Source: Hyphomicrobiales bacterium (GTDB taxonomy: Bacteria; Pseudomonadota; Alphaproteobacteria; Rhizobiales; Rhizobiaceae). Taken from it: 64,000 bases of DNA. A model generated the notes under the pieces. That model saw only the letters and a program-made list of their open reading frames with translations. It did no database searches and was not told where the DNA came from. Each line of letters begins with the position of its first letter. Positions within the stretch are counted from its first letter, which is position 1. Position numbers and translations under genes: made by a program. Location: the NCBI GenBank assembly GCA_900473805.1, contig UCMS01000006.1, positions 481,736 to 545,735 on the forward strand, read 5' to 3'. Below are positions 53,676 through 63,812 of the stretch, piece by piece.

Positions 53676-55508
53676 ATGCGCACCCTTCGCCGAACCGGTC
53701 GAACCTTGTGGCTGAGCTATGCGACCTTTGCGGCGCTGACGCTCTTGATCGGGCTGCTCTACGCCGGACAGCGGGCGCGGGAGGCGGCGATTGGCGCGCT
53801 AGCGGAGGAAGCGATGTCCGGCGCGGAGCTCAAGCGCGCGCTCCTGCTGGCTGTTCTCGACCGCTCGCGCACCCTGCCTCTGGTTCTGGCCGAAGATGCC
53901 GACCTGGCTGCGGCCCTCACCACGTCATCAACGGCTGGTCTGGCGGCCTTGAACCAGAAGCTGGAAGCCCTGATCCCGGGCACCGGCGCCTCCGTCATCT
54001 ATGTGGTCCGAACCGACGGCACGGCCATCGCCGCCAGCAATTTCCGCCAACCCGACAGCTTCGTTGGAAGCAACTACGCCTTCCGTCGGTATTTCGCCGA
54101 CGCCATGACGAACGGAGCTGCGGAGCAATATGCTCTGGGCAGCGTCAGCCGCAGACCCGGCCTTTACCTGTCGCAACGCGTGGAGGACGGTGCGGGGCGT
54201 GCGCTGGGCGTCGTCGTGGTCAAGGTCGAATTCGGGGATCTGGAAAAGAACTGGCAGCGCTCGGGCAACACCACCTATGTGACGGACACGCGTGGTATCG
54301 TGCTCATTACCAGCCGGCCCGACTGGCGCTTCTACACCATGGCAGACATTCCCCAGGCGGAGAGGCTGGCGATCCGCGAGAGCCTGCAGTTCGGCGAAGC
54401 CCCCCTCGTCACCCTACCCGTCTGGTCGCTGGAGACGGAAGGCGGCCAAACATTTGTCGCCGTGGACGAGGCGAAAGACAAGCCGCACCAGACCAATCTC
54501 GCGATATCGCTCGACGTACCCGGCAATGGCTGGCTGATCCATGTGCTCACACCGACTTCGCAGATCGAGCAAGCGGCCCTCTGGCAGGGACGCCTCTCTG
54601 CCCTGGCGATCCTCGTGCCGCTCCTCGCATCAGGAGCCTGGCTGATCGACCGCACCGGCCGAGCCGCCCGCCGCACAGCAGAAGCAGAAGCCGCCCAGGC
54701 GGAACTCGAGCGCCAGGTGACGCTGCGCACCGCAGAGCTTACCGAGGCCCGCGATCGGCTTCAGGCCGAGATCGCCGAGCACCGCGCCACCGACATCCGC
54801 CTGCAGGGCGTGCAGCAGGACCTCGTTCAGGCGAACCGTCTGGCGATCCTAGGCCAGGTCGCGGCCGGCGTCGCCCACGAGATCAACCAGCCGGTCGCGA
54901 CCATCCGCGCCTATGCCGACAATGCCAAAGCCTTCCTCGATCGCGGCAACGGCGAAACGGCGAAGGAAAACCTCGGCCTCATCGCGGAATTGACCGAGCG
55001 CATCGGTGCGATCACCGGCGAGTTGAAAGGTCTCGCCCGCAAGGGTCGTCAGGCGGCCGAGCCGGTCGAGCTGAAGGCCGCAATCCACGGTGCGCTCTTC
55101 CTATTGAAGAGCCGCTTCGCCGGCAGCTTCGACCGCCTTGCAATCGGCGACATCCCCGCCGATCTTAAGGTGCTTGGCCAGCGTATCCGCCTCGAACAGG
55201 TGCTGATCAACCTCCTGCAGAACGCCCTCGAAGCCATTGAAGGCAAAGCAGGGGCGGCCATCACCCTCGAACTGTCCCGCCTCACCGACGACGAAATCGA
55301 TCTCGCCGTGAGCGACACCGGCCCCGGTCTCCCGGACCATGTCAGGGACAACCTCTTCATCCCCTTCACCACCTCCAAGGAGGGCGGACTCGGCCTCGGC
55401 CTGGTCATCGCCCGCGACATCGTCACCGAATATGGAGGACGGCTTTCGGTCCAAACCGGCACAGCAGGCACCACCTTCACCATCACCCTGAAGAGGGCAA
55501 CCATATGA
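53676..55508 (+). CDS. dctB: DctB C4-dicarboxylate sensor kinase
   Basis: Membrane sensor histidine kinase (610 residues) for dicarboxylates. Helices at about 11-30 and 306-325 enclose a periplasmic double-Cache domain ([33 protein letters not shown] region). A coiled linker (about 335-385) leads to the H-box [23 protein letters not shown] with H401, N-box [16 protein letters not shown] and G-boxes [10 protein letters not shown] and [14 protein letters not shown]. It overlaps dctD by 4 bp (ATGA). It diverges from dctA. Confidence 0.95.
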   Translation: MRTLRRTGRTLWLSYATFAALTLLIGLLYAGQRAREAAIGALAEEAMSGAELKRALLLAVLDRSRTLPLVLAEDADLAAALTTSSTAGLAALNQKLEALIPGTGASVIYVVRTDGTAIAASNFRQPDSFVGSNYAFRRYFADAMTNGAAEQYALGSVSRRPGLYLSQRVEDGAGRALGVVVVKVEFGDLEKNWQRSGNTTYVTDTRGIVLITSRPDWRFYTMADIPQAERLAIRESLQFGEAPLVTLPVWSLETEGGQTFVAVDEAKDKPHQTNLAISLDVPGNGWLIHVLTPTSQIEQAALWQGRLSALAILVPLLASGAWLIDRTGRAARRTAEAEAAQAELERQVTLRTAELTEARDRLQAEIAEHRATDIRLQGVQQDLVQANRLAILGQVAAGVAHEINQPVATIRAYADNAKAFLDRGNGETAKENLGLIAELTERIGAITGELKGLARKGRQAAEPVELKAAIHGALFLLKSRFAGSFDRLAIGDIPADLKVLGQRIRLEQVLINLLQNALEAIEGKAGAAITLELSRLTDDEIDLAVSDTGPGLPDHVRDNLFIPFTTSKEGGLGLGLVIARDIVTEYGGRLSVQTGTAGTTFTITLKRATI

Positions 55509-56842
55509 GCAGCGGGATCGAAATCATCCTTGTCGACGACGACCAGGCTTTGCGCCGCGCAACCCGCCAGACGCTGGAACTGGCCGACTATCCGGTCCGC
55601 GATTTTGGCGCGGCACCCCAGGCGCTGGCCCAGCTGTCCCGGGACAGCGAGGCGGTCATCATCACCGATATCCGCATGGCCGGCATGGGCGGGCTGGAAC
55701 TCTTCGCCCATATCCGTGCCCTCGACCCGGATCTGCCTGTCCTGCTGATTACCGGCCACGGCGATGTCGATATGGCCGTGCGCGCCCTCCACGACGGCGC
55801 CTATGACTTCATCGCCAAGCCCTTCCCCGCCGACCGCCTCGTCCAGAGCGTCGCCCGTGCTGCCGAGAAGCGCCGGCTGGTGTTGGAAAACCGCCGTCTG
55901 CGCGAGGCGGCGACAGCGACGCCCGACGACCTGCCACTGATCGGCCAGACACCGGCCATGGAGCATCTGCGCCAGACGCTGCGCCAGATCGCCGACACCG
56001 ATGTCGATGTGCTGATCGCCGGCGAAACCGGCAGCGGCAAGGAAGTGGTGGCAACCCTCCTGCATCGCTGGAGCCGTCGCAGCAAAGGCAACTTCGTCGC
56101 CCTCAACTGCGGCGCTTTGCCGGAAACCGTTATCGAGAGCGAACTCTTCGGCCACGAAGCCGGCGCCTTCACCGGCGCCCAGAAGAAGCGTGTCGGGCGC
56201 ATCGAACATGCAAGCGGCGGCACGCTGTTCCTCGACGAGATCGAGAGCATGCCGCTCTCCACCCAGGTGAAGATGCTGCGGGTTCTGGAGATGCGCGAGG
56301 TGAGCCCGCTTGGCACCAATGAGGTGAGGCCCGTCGACCTGCGTGTCGTCGCCGCCGCCAAGCTCGATCTGGGCAATCCAGCCGAACGCGGCGAATTTCG
56401 TGAGGATCTCTATTATCGCCTGAACGTCGTGACGATCTCGATCCCGCCGCTCAGGGAACGCCGCGCCGACATCCCGCTGCTTTTCGGCCATTTTATCGCC
56501 CGCGCCGCCGAGCGCTTCCGCCGCGAAATCCCCGGCATGACGGCGGACGTGCGCCGGCATCTGGAAAGCCACGACTGGCCAGGCAATGTACGTGAGCTCT
56601 CGCATTTTGCCGAACGCGTCGTGCTCGGCATCACCCCACCGCCGAAACAGGCCTCACTGGCAACCGCGCCGGGTCTCAGCCTGCCGGAGCAGATGGAGCA
56701 ACATGAAGCGACACTGATCCGCGAAGCATTGCAGGCGAACAAGGGTGACGTGCGCTCGACGATCGAGACGCTCGGCATTCCGCGCAAGACCTTCTACGAC
56801 AAGCTCCAGCGCCACGGCATCAACCGCGCCGACTATCAGTAA
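55505..56842 (+). CDS. dctD: DctD, sigma-54-dependent response regulator
   Basis: NtrC-type activator (445 residues) that drives dctA transcription with sigma-54. The receiver has DDD at 11-13 and phospho-acceptor D55 ([13 protein letters not shown]). The AAA+ domain has Walker [10 protein letters not shown], the sigma-54 loop [10 protein letters not shown] and Walker [12 protein letters not shown] Fis-type helix-turn-helix ([26 protein letters not shown]) ends the protein. All parts needed for function are intact. Its 3' end overlaps the convergent aldolase gene by 7 bp. Confidence 0.96.
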   Translation: MSSGIEIILVDDDQALRRATRQTLELADYPVRDFGAAPQALAQLSRDSEAVIITDIRMAGMGGLELFAHIRALDPDLPVLLITGHGDVDMAVRALHDGAYDFIAKPFPADRLVQSVARAAEKRRLVLENRRLREAATATPDDLPLIGQTPAMEHLRQTLRQIADTDVDVLIAGETGSGKEVVATLLHRWSRRSKGNFVALNCGALPETVIESELFGHEAGAFTGAQKKRVGRIEHASGGTLFLDEIESMPLSTQVKMLRVLEMREVSPLGTNEVRPVDLRVVAAAKLDLGNPAERGEFREDLYYRLNVVTISIPPLRERRADIPLLFGHFIARAAERFRREIPGMTADVRRHLESHDWPGNVRELSHFAERVVLGITPPPKQASLATAPGLSLPEQMEQHEATLIREALQANKGDVRSTIETLGIPRKTFYDKLQRHGINRADYQ

Positions 56843-57648
56843 CCGGTAGAACCTGAGGATGTGCGGCCTTCGCCATCCGGATTACGCATCTGCGCCGCCA
56901 TGGCCGCAGCCGCATTGGCCAGAAGCCAGGTATCCGTACCATTCGCCATGAAACGCACGCCGGCGTGTCGCGCGAGCGCGATCATCTCCGGGTCACCGGT
57001 CATGATGCCCGCCGGCTTGCCGGCAGCCTTGATCTTCCCGATCAACATCTCGACCGTTTCCATGACCTCCGGCACGGTCGCCTTGCCGCCATAACCCATG
57101 TCGGCCGAAAGATCGGCAGGGCCGATCAGGATTGCATCGACACCATCAGTGGCGACGATGGCATCGACATTCTCGACACCCAACCGGCTTTCGATCTGGG
57201 CAATCAGGCAGACTTGCGCATTGGCCGTCTCGGCATAGTCGGCGATCCGGCCGAAATTCGAGGCGCGTCCGAGGCTCGCCCCCATGCCTCTGATACCGTC
57301 GGGCGGATAACGCAGCGCCTTGGCCAGAAGCTCCGCTTGTTCGCCTGTCTCGACCATCGGGACCATCAGCGTCTGCGCGCCGATATCGAGCGCCTGCTTG
57401 ATCAGCCACGGTTCGCCCATCGGCAGCCGCACGACCGGATGGGTGGGATGGCGGGTGACGGCCGCAAGCTGGGCGGCGATCAGCGGAATGTCGTTCGGCC
57501 CATGTTCGGCATCGATCAGGATCCAGTCGAAGCCGGCTCCGGCGCAGATTTCCGCCGAATGCGGATTGGCAAGCGCCACCCAGAGGCCGGTGAGCAGGTC
57601 GCCTTCGGTCTGGAGGGCAGCCTTGAACGGATTGACGGGCGCGGGCAT
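56836..57648 (-). CDS. HpcH/HpaI-family aldolase
   Basis: A 270-residue class II aldolase of the HpaI/GarL type, which cleaves 4-hydroxy-2-oxo acids to pyruvate and an aldehyde. The conserved His lies in [11 protein letters not shown] (about residue 49), the phosphate/pyruvate Arg in HPVVRLP, and the metal ligands in [18 protein letters not shown] (Glu) and [12 protein letters not shown] (Asp). Substrate could be 4-hydroxy-2-oxoheptanedioate, 2-keto-3-deoxyglucarate or a similar acid. AGGAGA precedes the ATG. It is convergent with dctD; the product pyruvate is a dicarboxylate-related metabolite but no regulatory link is seen. Confidence 0.87.
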   Translation of the reverse strand: MPAPVNPFKAALQTEGDLLTGLWVALANPHSAEICAGAGFDWILIDAEHGPNDIPLIAAQLAAVTRHPTHPVVRLPMGEPWLIKQALDIGAQTLMVPMVETGEQAELLAKALRYPPDGIRGMGASLGRASNFGRIADYAETANAQVCLIAQIESRLGVENVDAIVATDGVDAILIGPADLSADMGYGGKATVPEVMETVEMLIGKIKAAGKPAGIMTGDPEMIALARHAGVRFMANGTDTWLLANAAAAMAAQMRNPDGEGRTSSGSTGY

Positions 57649-57863
57649 GGGCGGTCTCCTGGAGTTCTGATCCGAGCAAGAGAACTGCAGCGTCGGCGGA
57701 TGGTCTCGCCCGGCGGCGCAGGCTCGGCGTCGTGGGAAGAGCTAGCCCCGGATGCGCCAACGCCGCAAGCCTCAATTCATCCCCGTCGGTACGGCCGCAA
57801 CGTTGAACCCGACGCATCGTCCGTGATACGGGGACGCCAGATTGCACAAGAGGACGTTTTGCC

Positions 57864-58532
57864 ATGCTCCCCTGGATCCAGCTCGACACGGCCAAGATAC
57901 CCGGCGGCGGCGAATTGCGCCTGAAACAACGCGGCACCGAATTCTCGATCATGCTCGGCAGCAACGAGCTGATGAACAGCCGTCTCAGCGGATCCGAGGA
58001 AGCGCTCGCCACTTTGGCCTACGACCGGATCGCTCATCACAAGCGCCCGCACATCCTGATCGGCGGCCTCGGCATGGGCTTTACGCTCCGCGCCGCGCTT
58101 GCCGTGCTGCCTCAGGATGCCAAGGTCACCGTCGCCGAACTCGTGCCCGCCGTCGTCGACTGGGCGCGCGGACCGATGGCCGAGATCTATGCCGGCAGCC
58201 TCGACGACCCGCGCGTGACGGTTCATGTAGGCGATGTCGGTGCCTTGATCGCCAAGTCGAAGGGTCAGTTCGACGCCATCCTGCTCGATGTCGACAATGG
58301 CCCCGATGGCCTGACGCGCGAAGAGAACGACAGCCTCTATGCCTATGACGGGATTCGCAAATCGAAGAGCGCTCTCACCCGCGGCGGCGTGCTCGGCGTC
58401 TGGTCGCAGGGGCCGGATCCGAAGTTCACACGCCGCTTGAAGGACTGCGGCTATGGGGTGGAAGAGATTCCGGTGCGAGCTGGCCGAACCGGGCGCGGCA
58501 AGAAGCACATGATCTGGATGGCGAAGGCCTGA
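57864..58532 (+). CDS. Spermidine synthase-like Rossmann protein
   Basis: A 222-residue protein with a SAM/dcSAM-binding Rossmann fold. ILIGGLGMGFTLRAALAVLP is the binding loop, VTVAELVPAVVDWARGPM the acidic second strand, and DAILLDVDNGPDGLTREENDSLY replaces the catalytic segment of spermidine synthase. It lacks the N-terminal beta-domain typical of full SpeE (about 280 residues), so an aminopropyltransferase activity is doubtful; a methyltransferase-like role is an alternative. It stands alone between two intergenic gaps. Confidence 0.8.
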   Translation: MLPWIQLDTAKIPGGGELRLKQRGTEFSIMLGSNELMNSRLSGSEEALATLAYDRIAHHKRPHILIGGLGMGFTLRAALAVLPQDAKVTVAELVPAVVDWARGPMAEIYAGSLDDPRVTVHVGDVGALIAKSKGQFDAILLDVDNGPDGLTREENDSLYAYDGIRKSKSALTRGGVLGVWSQGPDPKFTRRLKDCGYGVEEIPVRAGRTGRGKKHMIWMAKA

Positions 58533-58870
58533 GGTTACGAATCTCCTAGACAAGAAGTCCCCTCCCCGCCCTCTCCCCACAAGGGGGAGGGGCTTTTGCG
58601 CCGCATCCCGCCTTGAGGTTGAGCAAGAAAGATCACTGGATACTCCGCCCATTCGCTGACGGGCGATTTGCCATGGGCGTTGAAGCTTAACTGGCAGTCT
58701 CCGGCCGACCGGCTATCTCCGCGACACGAACGGAGAATTCTTGCAGATGCTATCCGCCAGTTCTAACGACAAGAACCGCCAATGACTGGCAAAGAGGTGA
58801 ATTGCAGGCGCAGACGGCAGGGCCGGGTTAAGCCCTCCCCCTTGTGGGGAGGGTTTGGGAGGGGACTTTC
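58533..58870. repeat. Intergenic region carrying two RIME-like palindromes
   Basis: This 338-bp gap holds two copies of the GC-rich palindrome family also seen at 39121-39301: CTCTCCCC-ACAA-GGGGGAG at 58571-58588, and AGCCCTCCCCC-TTGT-GGGGAGGGTTT at 58831-58856. The phrase GGGAGGGG-ACTTTC that follows the second copy resembles the AGGGGGACTTTT end of the first locus. Between the copies I see no gene. Confidence 0.7.
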
Positions 58871-59854
58871 TTAGCCCCACAACCCACGCGGCGGCACGCC
58901 CATGACCGCACCGTCATAGACAGTCCCCGGCTCCCTATCCCGCGCCAAGAGCAGCGGCCCGTCGAGATCGACAAACGCCGCCCCCTGCCCGACCAGAAAC
59001 GCCGGGGCCATGGCGAGCGATGTGCCGACCATGCAGCCGATCATGATCTGAAAACCGGCTTCCACAGCCGCAACCCGCATGGCCAGCGCCTCGGTCAGAC
59101 CACCCGTCTTGTCGAGCTTGATGTTGACTGCATCATACTTGCCCTTCAGGCTGGCAAGCGAGGCCGTGTCATGGCAGCTCTCGTCGGCACAGACCGGCAG
59201 GACACGATCAAGACCCAGAAGCGCATCGTCCTCCCCTGCCGGAAACGGCTGTTCGACGAGCTTCACCCCGAGATCGAGAAAGACCGGCGCCAGAGCTTTG
59301 TATTGATCCAGTCTCCAGCCCTCATTGGCATCGACGATAACAGCGGAATTCGGTGCGCCTGCCCTGACGGCTCGGATGCGCTCCACGTCGCCCTCGCCCC
59401 CGAGCTTGACTTTCAACAGCGGCCGTTGCGCCTCCTTCTCCGCCGCAGCCCGCATGCTCGCGGGCGTGCCGAGCGACAGCGTATAGGTGACCGATAGCGG
59501 CTTCGGCTCTTGTAACTTCGCAAGTTGCCAGACCGGAAGACCTGCCCGCTTGGCTTCGAGATCCCAGAAGGCGCAGTCCAGCGCATTGCGCGCGGCACCC
59601 GGCTTCAGCCGCTTTTGCAAGCCCGCCCGATCAAGCCCGACAGCCACCTCCGGCACCAGCGCCGAAAGCACCTCCACGACACTCTCCACCGTCTCGCCAT
59701 AGCGCGCATAGGGCACGCATTCGCCCTGGCCGACAAACGCGCCATCCGTCAGCCGCACCGTCACGACCTTCGCCTCGGTTTTCGAGCCGCGCGAAATGGT
59801 AAAAGTCCCCGCGATCGGAAAGCTCTCGGGCGTGACGGTCATCTGGACGGGCAT
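58871..59854 (-). CDS. Dipeptide (L-Ala-D/L-Glu) epimerase
   Basis: A 327-residue enolase-superfamily enzyme. The acid/base lysines are in RPLLKVKLGGEGD (KxK) and NIKLDKTGGLTEAL; the metal ligands are in VIVDANEGW, KLVEQPFP and VCADESCHD. This set marks the muconate-lactonising subgroup that includes L-Ala-D/L-Glu epimerase, used in recycling murein peptides. Neighbouring murein-recycling genes are absent, so other dipeptides are possible. ATG at 59852-59854 has AGGAAGG upstream; MTVTPESF four codons later is an alternative. Confidence 0.85.
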   Translation of the reverse strand: MPVQMTVTPESFPIAGTFTISRGSKTEAKVVTVRLTDGAFVGQGECVPYARYGETVESVVEVLSALVPEVAVGLDRAGLQKRLKPGAARNALDCAFWDLEAKRAGLPVWQLAKLQEPKPLSVTYTLSLGTPASMRAAAEKEAQRPLLKVKLGGEGDVERIRAVRAGAPNSAVIVDANEGWRLDQYKALAPVFLDLGVKLVEQPFPAGEDDALLGLDRVLPVCADESCHDTASLASLKGKYDAVNIKLDKTGGLTEALAMRVAAVEAGFQIMIGCMVGTSLAMAPAFLVGQGAAFVDLDGPLLLARDREPGTVYDGAVMGVPPRGLWG

Positions 59855-60035
59855 GGGTTCGAACCTTCCTGCGAGAAAACCCCGCGAATCGCTGCTCTTG
59901 CATGAACAAGCAATCCTTTCTATATCCGTCAACAATCAGACCGGCAGCGGCAGCGGGCGAAAAAGCCCGGCAAGCTCGGCTCAAATCCCGCAAGCGGGAT
60001 CATCAACGGTCGCATGAAGCACAGAGACGAAGCCC

Positions 60036-61232
60036 GTGAACACGCTGGATTTTGACAAGAGACCGGAAGATACGCGCGTTGTCGTCGCCATGTCGGGCGG
60101 CGTGGATTCCTCCGTCGTCGCCGGCATCCTGAAGCGCGAGGGCTATGACGTCCTCGGCATCACGCTGCAGCTCTACGATCATGGCGCCGCCGTCCACCGC
60201 GCCGGTTCCTGCTGCGCCGGCCAGGACATCGACGATGCCCGCCGCGTCTGCGAAACGCTCGGCATTCCCCATTACGTGCTCGACTACGAACAGCGTTTTC
60301 GCGACACCGTGATCAACCCGTTCATGGAAAGTTACGTCGCCGGCGAAACGCCGATCCCTTGCGTCGCCTGCAACCAGACGGTCAAGTTCGCCGATCTGCT
60401 TGCGACCGCCAAGGAGCTCGGCGCCGATGCGCTGGCGACCGGCCATTACATCCGCTCGAAGTCGGTGCCGCTGCCCAACGATCCCGGCCACCGCGCCCTC
60501 TTCCGCCCGATCGATTCGGAGCGGGACCAGAGCTACTTCCTCTTTGCCACCACGCAGGAGCAGATCGACTATCTGCGCTTCCCGCTCGGCGCCATGTCGA
60601 AGGCGGAAGTCCGCGTGCTCGCCGAAGAGATGGGCCTCGTCGTCGCGCAGAAGGCCGACAGCCAGGACATCTGTTTCGTGCCCCAGGGCAAATATGCCGA
60701 TGTCATCAACAAGCTGAAGCCGAATGCGGCTCTGGCCGGCGAGATCGTCCATCTCGATGGCCGGGTGCTGGGCAATCACGAAGGCATCCTGCATTACACC
60801 ATCGGCCAGCGGAAGGGCTTGGGCGTCGCCACCGGCGAACCGCTCTATGTGATCTATCTCGACGCCCGCTCGCGCCGCGTCATCGTCGGCCCGAAGGAAG
60901 CGCTGGAAACGCACCGCGTCTATCTGCGCGACATCAACTGGCTGGGTGACCGGACACTGGCGGAAGATGCGGCCGACGGCATGCCCTGCTTCGCCAAGGT
61001 GCGCTCCACCCGCCCGCCGACACCGGCGGTCCTGCATGCCGACGAAAAGGGCGTCTATGTCGATCTCGAAATCGGCGAAGCCGGCGTCGCCCCCGGCCAG
61101 GCCTGCGTGCTCTATTCGGCAACCGGCGCCGACGCCCGCGTCTATGGCGGCGGCTTCATCGAACGGTCTGAACGTTCGGGCACGGCGGAAGCCTCGCTGA
61201 AGGCGCTTCTGGCAAGCCCGGTGGCGGCCTGA
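60036..61232 (+). CDS. mnmA: tRNA-specific 2-thiouridylase MnmA
   Basis: Installs the 2-thio group on wobble U34 of tRNA Lys, Glu and Gln. The 398-residue protein has the PP-loop [15 protein letters not shown] (about 18-32), the catalytic Cys C109 in [32 protein letters not shown] and the second Cys in [13 protein letters not shown]. The start is GTG at 60036; the ATG at 60014 is out of frame. A short hairpin (ATCCCGC/GCGGGAT, 59985-60000) lies in its leader. Confidence 0.95.
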   Translation: MNTLDFDKRPEDTRVVVAMSGGVDSSVVAGILKREGYDVLGITLQLYDHGAAVHRAGSCCAGQDIDDARRVCETLGIPHYVLDYEQRFRDTVINPFMESYVAGETPIPCVACNQTVKFADLLATAKELGADALATGHYIRSKSVPLPNDPGHRALFRPIDSERDQSYFLFATTQEQIDYLRFPLGAMSKAEVRVLAEEMGLVVAQKADSQDICFVPQGKYADVINKLKPNAALAGEIVHLDGRVLGNHEGILHYTIGQRKGLGVATGEPLYVIYLDARSRRVIVGPKEALETHRVYLRDINWLGDRTLAEDAADGMPCFAKVRSTRPPTPAVLHADEKGVYVDLEIGEAGVAPGQACVLYSATGADARVYGGGFIERSERSGTAEASLKALLASPVAA

Positions 61233-61286
61233 GCAGAGGGATTTAAGCGACGGTGGAAAGCGCAATCCTTTTTGCTTTCAACGCGC

Positions 61287-61316
61287 TTGACTTTGATCGG
61301 ACCCTCGCCTTATAAG
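61287..61316 (+). promoter_or_regulatory. Sigma-70-type promoter of tRNA-Met
   Basis: TTGACT (61287-61292) and TATAAG (61311-61316) are 18 bp apart and 53 bp before the tRNA. They match the -35/-10 consensus well and are placed as expected for a stable RNA gene. Confidence 0.75.
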
Positions 61317-61368
61317 CCGCCCATCGCTTCGGACGGCGACGGCCTTTAGGCCCGAATGTTCGATGTGT

Positions 61369-61445
61369 GGCGGGGTAGCTCAGGTGGTTAGAGCGTGGGA
61401 TTCATAACCCCAAGGTCGGCGGTTCAAGTCCGCCCCCCGCTACCA
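61369..61445 (+). tRNA. tRNA-Met (CAT), elongator
   Basis: A 77-base tRNA with encoded CCA. Acceptor GGCGGGG pairs with CCCCGCT (one G-U at the end), the D-arm contains AGCTCAGGTGGTTAGAGC, the anticodon loop reads TTCATAA with CAT, and the T-arm contains GGTTCAAGTCC. The GTAGCTCAG start excludes the initiator tRNA. A lysidine-modified tRNA-Ile(CAT) is an alternative, but the body fits elongator Met. Confidence 0.95.
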
Positions 61446-61593
61446 AAACTCTCCTATTTTTCAAAATGTTGAGACGCCGACTTGAATCCGGGCAGCATCA
61501 CAGCGCCGCTCATCACATGCGATTCTTGACGCGCAACCGGATTCCCGCAAAGATTGCACACATCACCATGGTTGCGCGATTGGATGGGATGAG

Positions 61594-61908
61594 ATGGTCA
61601 CCAACACGCCGAAGCGCCGCCTCGCGGCAGCATCCGCCTTGAAAGACAGCGACGGCGGTGGCACATTTGATGCCATGGAACAGCGCGTCAAAGCCCTTGA
61701 AGATGATATGAAGCGGGTCCTGCAGGACACCGCCGAGATCAAGGGCATGCTGCGCGCAGCCCCCTCCGCAATCGAGTTCGGCGAACTGAAGGGCCGCGTC
61801 AACAGCCTGCCGACCATGGGCAAGGCAGCCGCAATGCTGTCGATCGCAACTGCCGTAATTGTCATTCTCAACAACTGGACCGCAGTACGCTCCTGGCTCG
61901 TCGGCTAG
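61594..61908 (+). CDS. Small XhlA-like membrane protein
   Basis: A 104-residue protein: polar N-terminus, a coiled-coil (about residues 27-52, AMEQRVKALEDDMKRVLQDTAEIK), then one C-terminal membrane segment (about 78-95) and a Trp-containing end. This resembles phage XhlA-type haemolysin/holin accessory proteins in layout, though similarity is only structural. ATG at 61594 has no strong Shine-Dalgarno (GATGAG). It lies 148 bp after a tRNA gene, a common phage integration target, but no integrase or att repeat is seen. Confidence 0.6.
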   Translation: MVTNTPKRRLAAASALKDSDGGGTFDAMEQRVKALEDDMKRVLQDTAEIKGMLRAAPSAIEFGELKGRVNSLPTMGKAAAMLSIATAVIVILNNWTAVRSWLVG

Positions 61909-61915
61909 TCCGCCC

Positions 61916-62557
61916 TTACCGCGCCGCCCAAACCAACCCCCGCCTTACAATCTCCCGCATCTGCGGCACCTCGAACTCCGCTGCCTGATGGCCGAGGGAG
62001 GAGTAGAACACCCTGCCCTGCCCGTGCCGGCGCTTCCAGACGACCGGGATCACATGCCCGTCGATCCAGGCATCGTGCTCGCCGGTGAAGGTCGTCGTCG
62101 CCAGCACCTCGTTGTTGGGGTCGACATGCATGTAATACTGCTCGGAGCGATAGGGAAAATCGCCTATGCCTGTTACGAGCGGGTCCTCGGGCTTCACGAT
62201 ATTGACCGTGTAATCATAGATATTGCCGGGATGGGCGACCCATTGGCCGCCGATCATGTATTGATACTGCACGCAGTCGCGAAAACTGTCGCCCGCCTGG
62301 CCGTGGAAGCCGCCGAGGCCGACGCCGCCGCGGATGGCGAATTCCAGGTTCTCGATCTCGGGTTTTTCGATCTTGGTCATCGTCAGCATCGGCACGATGA
62401 GGCTGTAATCGCGGATCGCGGGATCGGCAAAGGCCTCCGTACCCGGCTCGACGCGGACGGAAAAGCCCTCCGCCTGCAGCATGTCGGAGATGAGGGCGGC
62501 GCATTGTTCGGGCTGGTGCCCGTCCCAGCCACCCCAGCAGATCAGAGCCTGACGCAT
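61916..62557 (-). CDS. ThuA-like domain protein
   Basis: A 213-residue protein with the ThuA (trehalose-utilisation) glutamine amidotransferase-like fold: QALICWGGWDGHQPEQCAALI at the start, GGVGLGGFHGQAGDSF, YMIGGQWVAHPGN and EHDAWIDGHVIPVVWKRRHGQGRVFYSSLGH. In Rhizobium ThuA and ThuB act on 3-keto derivatives of trehalose-type disaccharides. Here it is 29 bp after a Gfo/Idh/MocA gene, the same two-gene logic, but no sugar ABC transporter is present in the window. Confidence 0.85.
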   Translation of the reverse strand: MRQALICWGGWDGHQPEQCAALISDMLQAEGFSVRVEPGTEAFADPAIRDYSLIVPMLTMTKIEKPEIENLEFAIRGGVGLGGFHGQAGDSFRDCVQYQYMIGGQWVAHPGNIYDYTVNIVKPEDPLVTGIGDFPYRSEQYYMHVDPNNEVLATTTFTGEHDAWIDGHVIPVVWKRRHGQGRVFYSSLGHQAAEFEVPQMREIVRRGLVWAAR

Positions 62558-62586
62558 GATGAAATCCTTCTTGAAGTAACGAGAGG

Positions 62587-63687
62587 TCAGCGGCCGAGAA
62601 GGCCATCGACGAGGGAATCGGAGAGCGGCGCCGGCCGCTCGATGCGGGTGGTGATCGCGACGGTTTCGCCCCGGTCGGAGGCCGTCTGGAAGGCCTCCAT
62701 GACTTCGAGCACATGCAGCGCCAGATCCCCATTCGCCCGGTGCGGACGATCCTCGATGATCGCATGCGCCATGTCGGCCAAGCCCAGCGAGCGCCAGTTG
62801 CCTTCGGCATAAGGCAGGCTAACGGACTTGCCCTGGGCTTCACCGACGAGCGGCAGAAGGAAGAGGTCGCCGCCGAAATGATTGGGATCGGGCACGATCA
62901 GGCTCGCCTCCGTGCCGTAGATTTCAAGCGGCGTATGGCGATGGCCGGCAACGTCGAAACTCATGGAGATCTGCACCACGGCGCCATTGACGAAGGACAT
63001 CAGCCCCATGACATGGGTCGGCACATGCACCGAGATCACCTCGCCCCGGCGCGGCTCGCTGCCGATCTTTCTCGTATCGCGGACCTTGGTGGCAAATCCC
63101 GCCACCTTCTCGACCGGGCCGAGCAGGTTGACGAGATCGGTGATGTAATACGGCCCCATGTCGAGCATCGGCCCGCCGCCCGCCTCATAATAGAAGTCAG
63201 GATTGGGATGCCATCGCTCGTGGCCGGGGCACATGAAGTAGGCCGTGCCGCCGATCGGCTGACCGATCGCACCACCATCGACCAGCGCCCGCGCCGTCTG
63301 ATGCGCGCCGCCGAGAAAGGTGTCCGGTGCCGAGCCGATGCGAAGGCCTTTCGCCCGCGCCGTCTCAGACAGCTGTTTTCCCTCTGCAAAGGTCACGCCG
63401 AGCGGCTTTTCCGAATAGACGTGTTTGCCGGCCTCGAGCGCCTTCAACCCGACCGCCACATGTGCCTTCGGCACCGTCAGGTTCAGGATGATGCTGATTT
63501 CCGGGTCGGCATAAAGCTCGTCGATCGAGCGGGCCGGAACGTTGAACTCGGCCGCCCGTGCTGCTGCCAGATCCGCATTGAGGTCTGCCACGCCGCAGAC
63601 CTTGAGGATCGGGAAGTTTGGCAAAGTCTTGAGATAAGCGCTTGAAATATTGCCGCATCCGATGATGCCGATGCCGACGTGCTGCAT
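62587..63687 (-). CDS. Gfo/Idh/MocA-family oxidoreductase
   Basis: A 366-residue NAD(P)-dependent sugar or inositol dehydrogenase. The Rossmann start is VGIGIIGCGNISSAYLKTLPNF; the catalytic EKP motif is YSEKPLGVTF (Lys about residue 94); the C-terminal domain holds GGGPMLDMGPYYITDLVNLLGP with the active-site Asp and Tyr/His region. ATG at 63685-63687 is used. It precedes a ThuA-like gene in the same operon, suggesting oxidation of a sugar to a 3-keto form that ThuA-like proteins then process. Confidence 0.85.
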   Translation of the reverse strand: MQHVGIGIIGCGNISSAYLKTLPNFPILKVCGVADLNADLAAARAAEFNVPARSIDELYADPEISIILNLTVPKAHVAVGLKALEAGKHVYSEKPLGVTFAEGKQLSETARAKGLRIGSAPDTFLGGAHQTARALVDGGAIGQPIGGTAYFMCPGHERWHPNPDFYYEAGGGPMLDMGPYYITDLVNLLGPVEKVAGFATKVRDTRKIGSEPRRGEVISVHVPTHVMGLMSFVNGAVVQISMSFDVAGHRHTPLEIYGTEASLIVPDPNHFGGDLFLLPLVGEAQGKSVSLPYAEGNWRSLGLADMAHAIIEDRPHRANGDLALHVLEVMEAFQTASDRGETVAITTRIERPAPLSDSLVDGLLGR

Positions 63688-63812
63688 GCCTGAAAATCCT
63701 CGCTCCCGGACAAATGTCCATCTGTGACCGACAGGGCAAAGACTGTGACGCCTCTCCTCGCTGCCCGCGATCGCCCGGCAGACTGGTGGCAAATCGAACC
63801 GTCGTCAACGTA

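Noticed and set aside
60014-60035. ATG at 60014 as the mnmA start
   Set aside because: It is 22 bases before the GTG and out of frame with the PP-loop coding sequence.
61369-61445. Initiator tRNA-fMet
   Set aside because: The acceptor end and D-arm (GTAGCTCAG) are those of an elongator; the initiator-type mismatched acceptor end and GTGGAGCAG D-arm are not seen.
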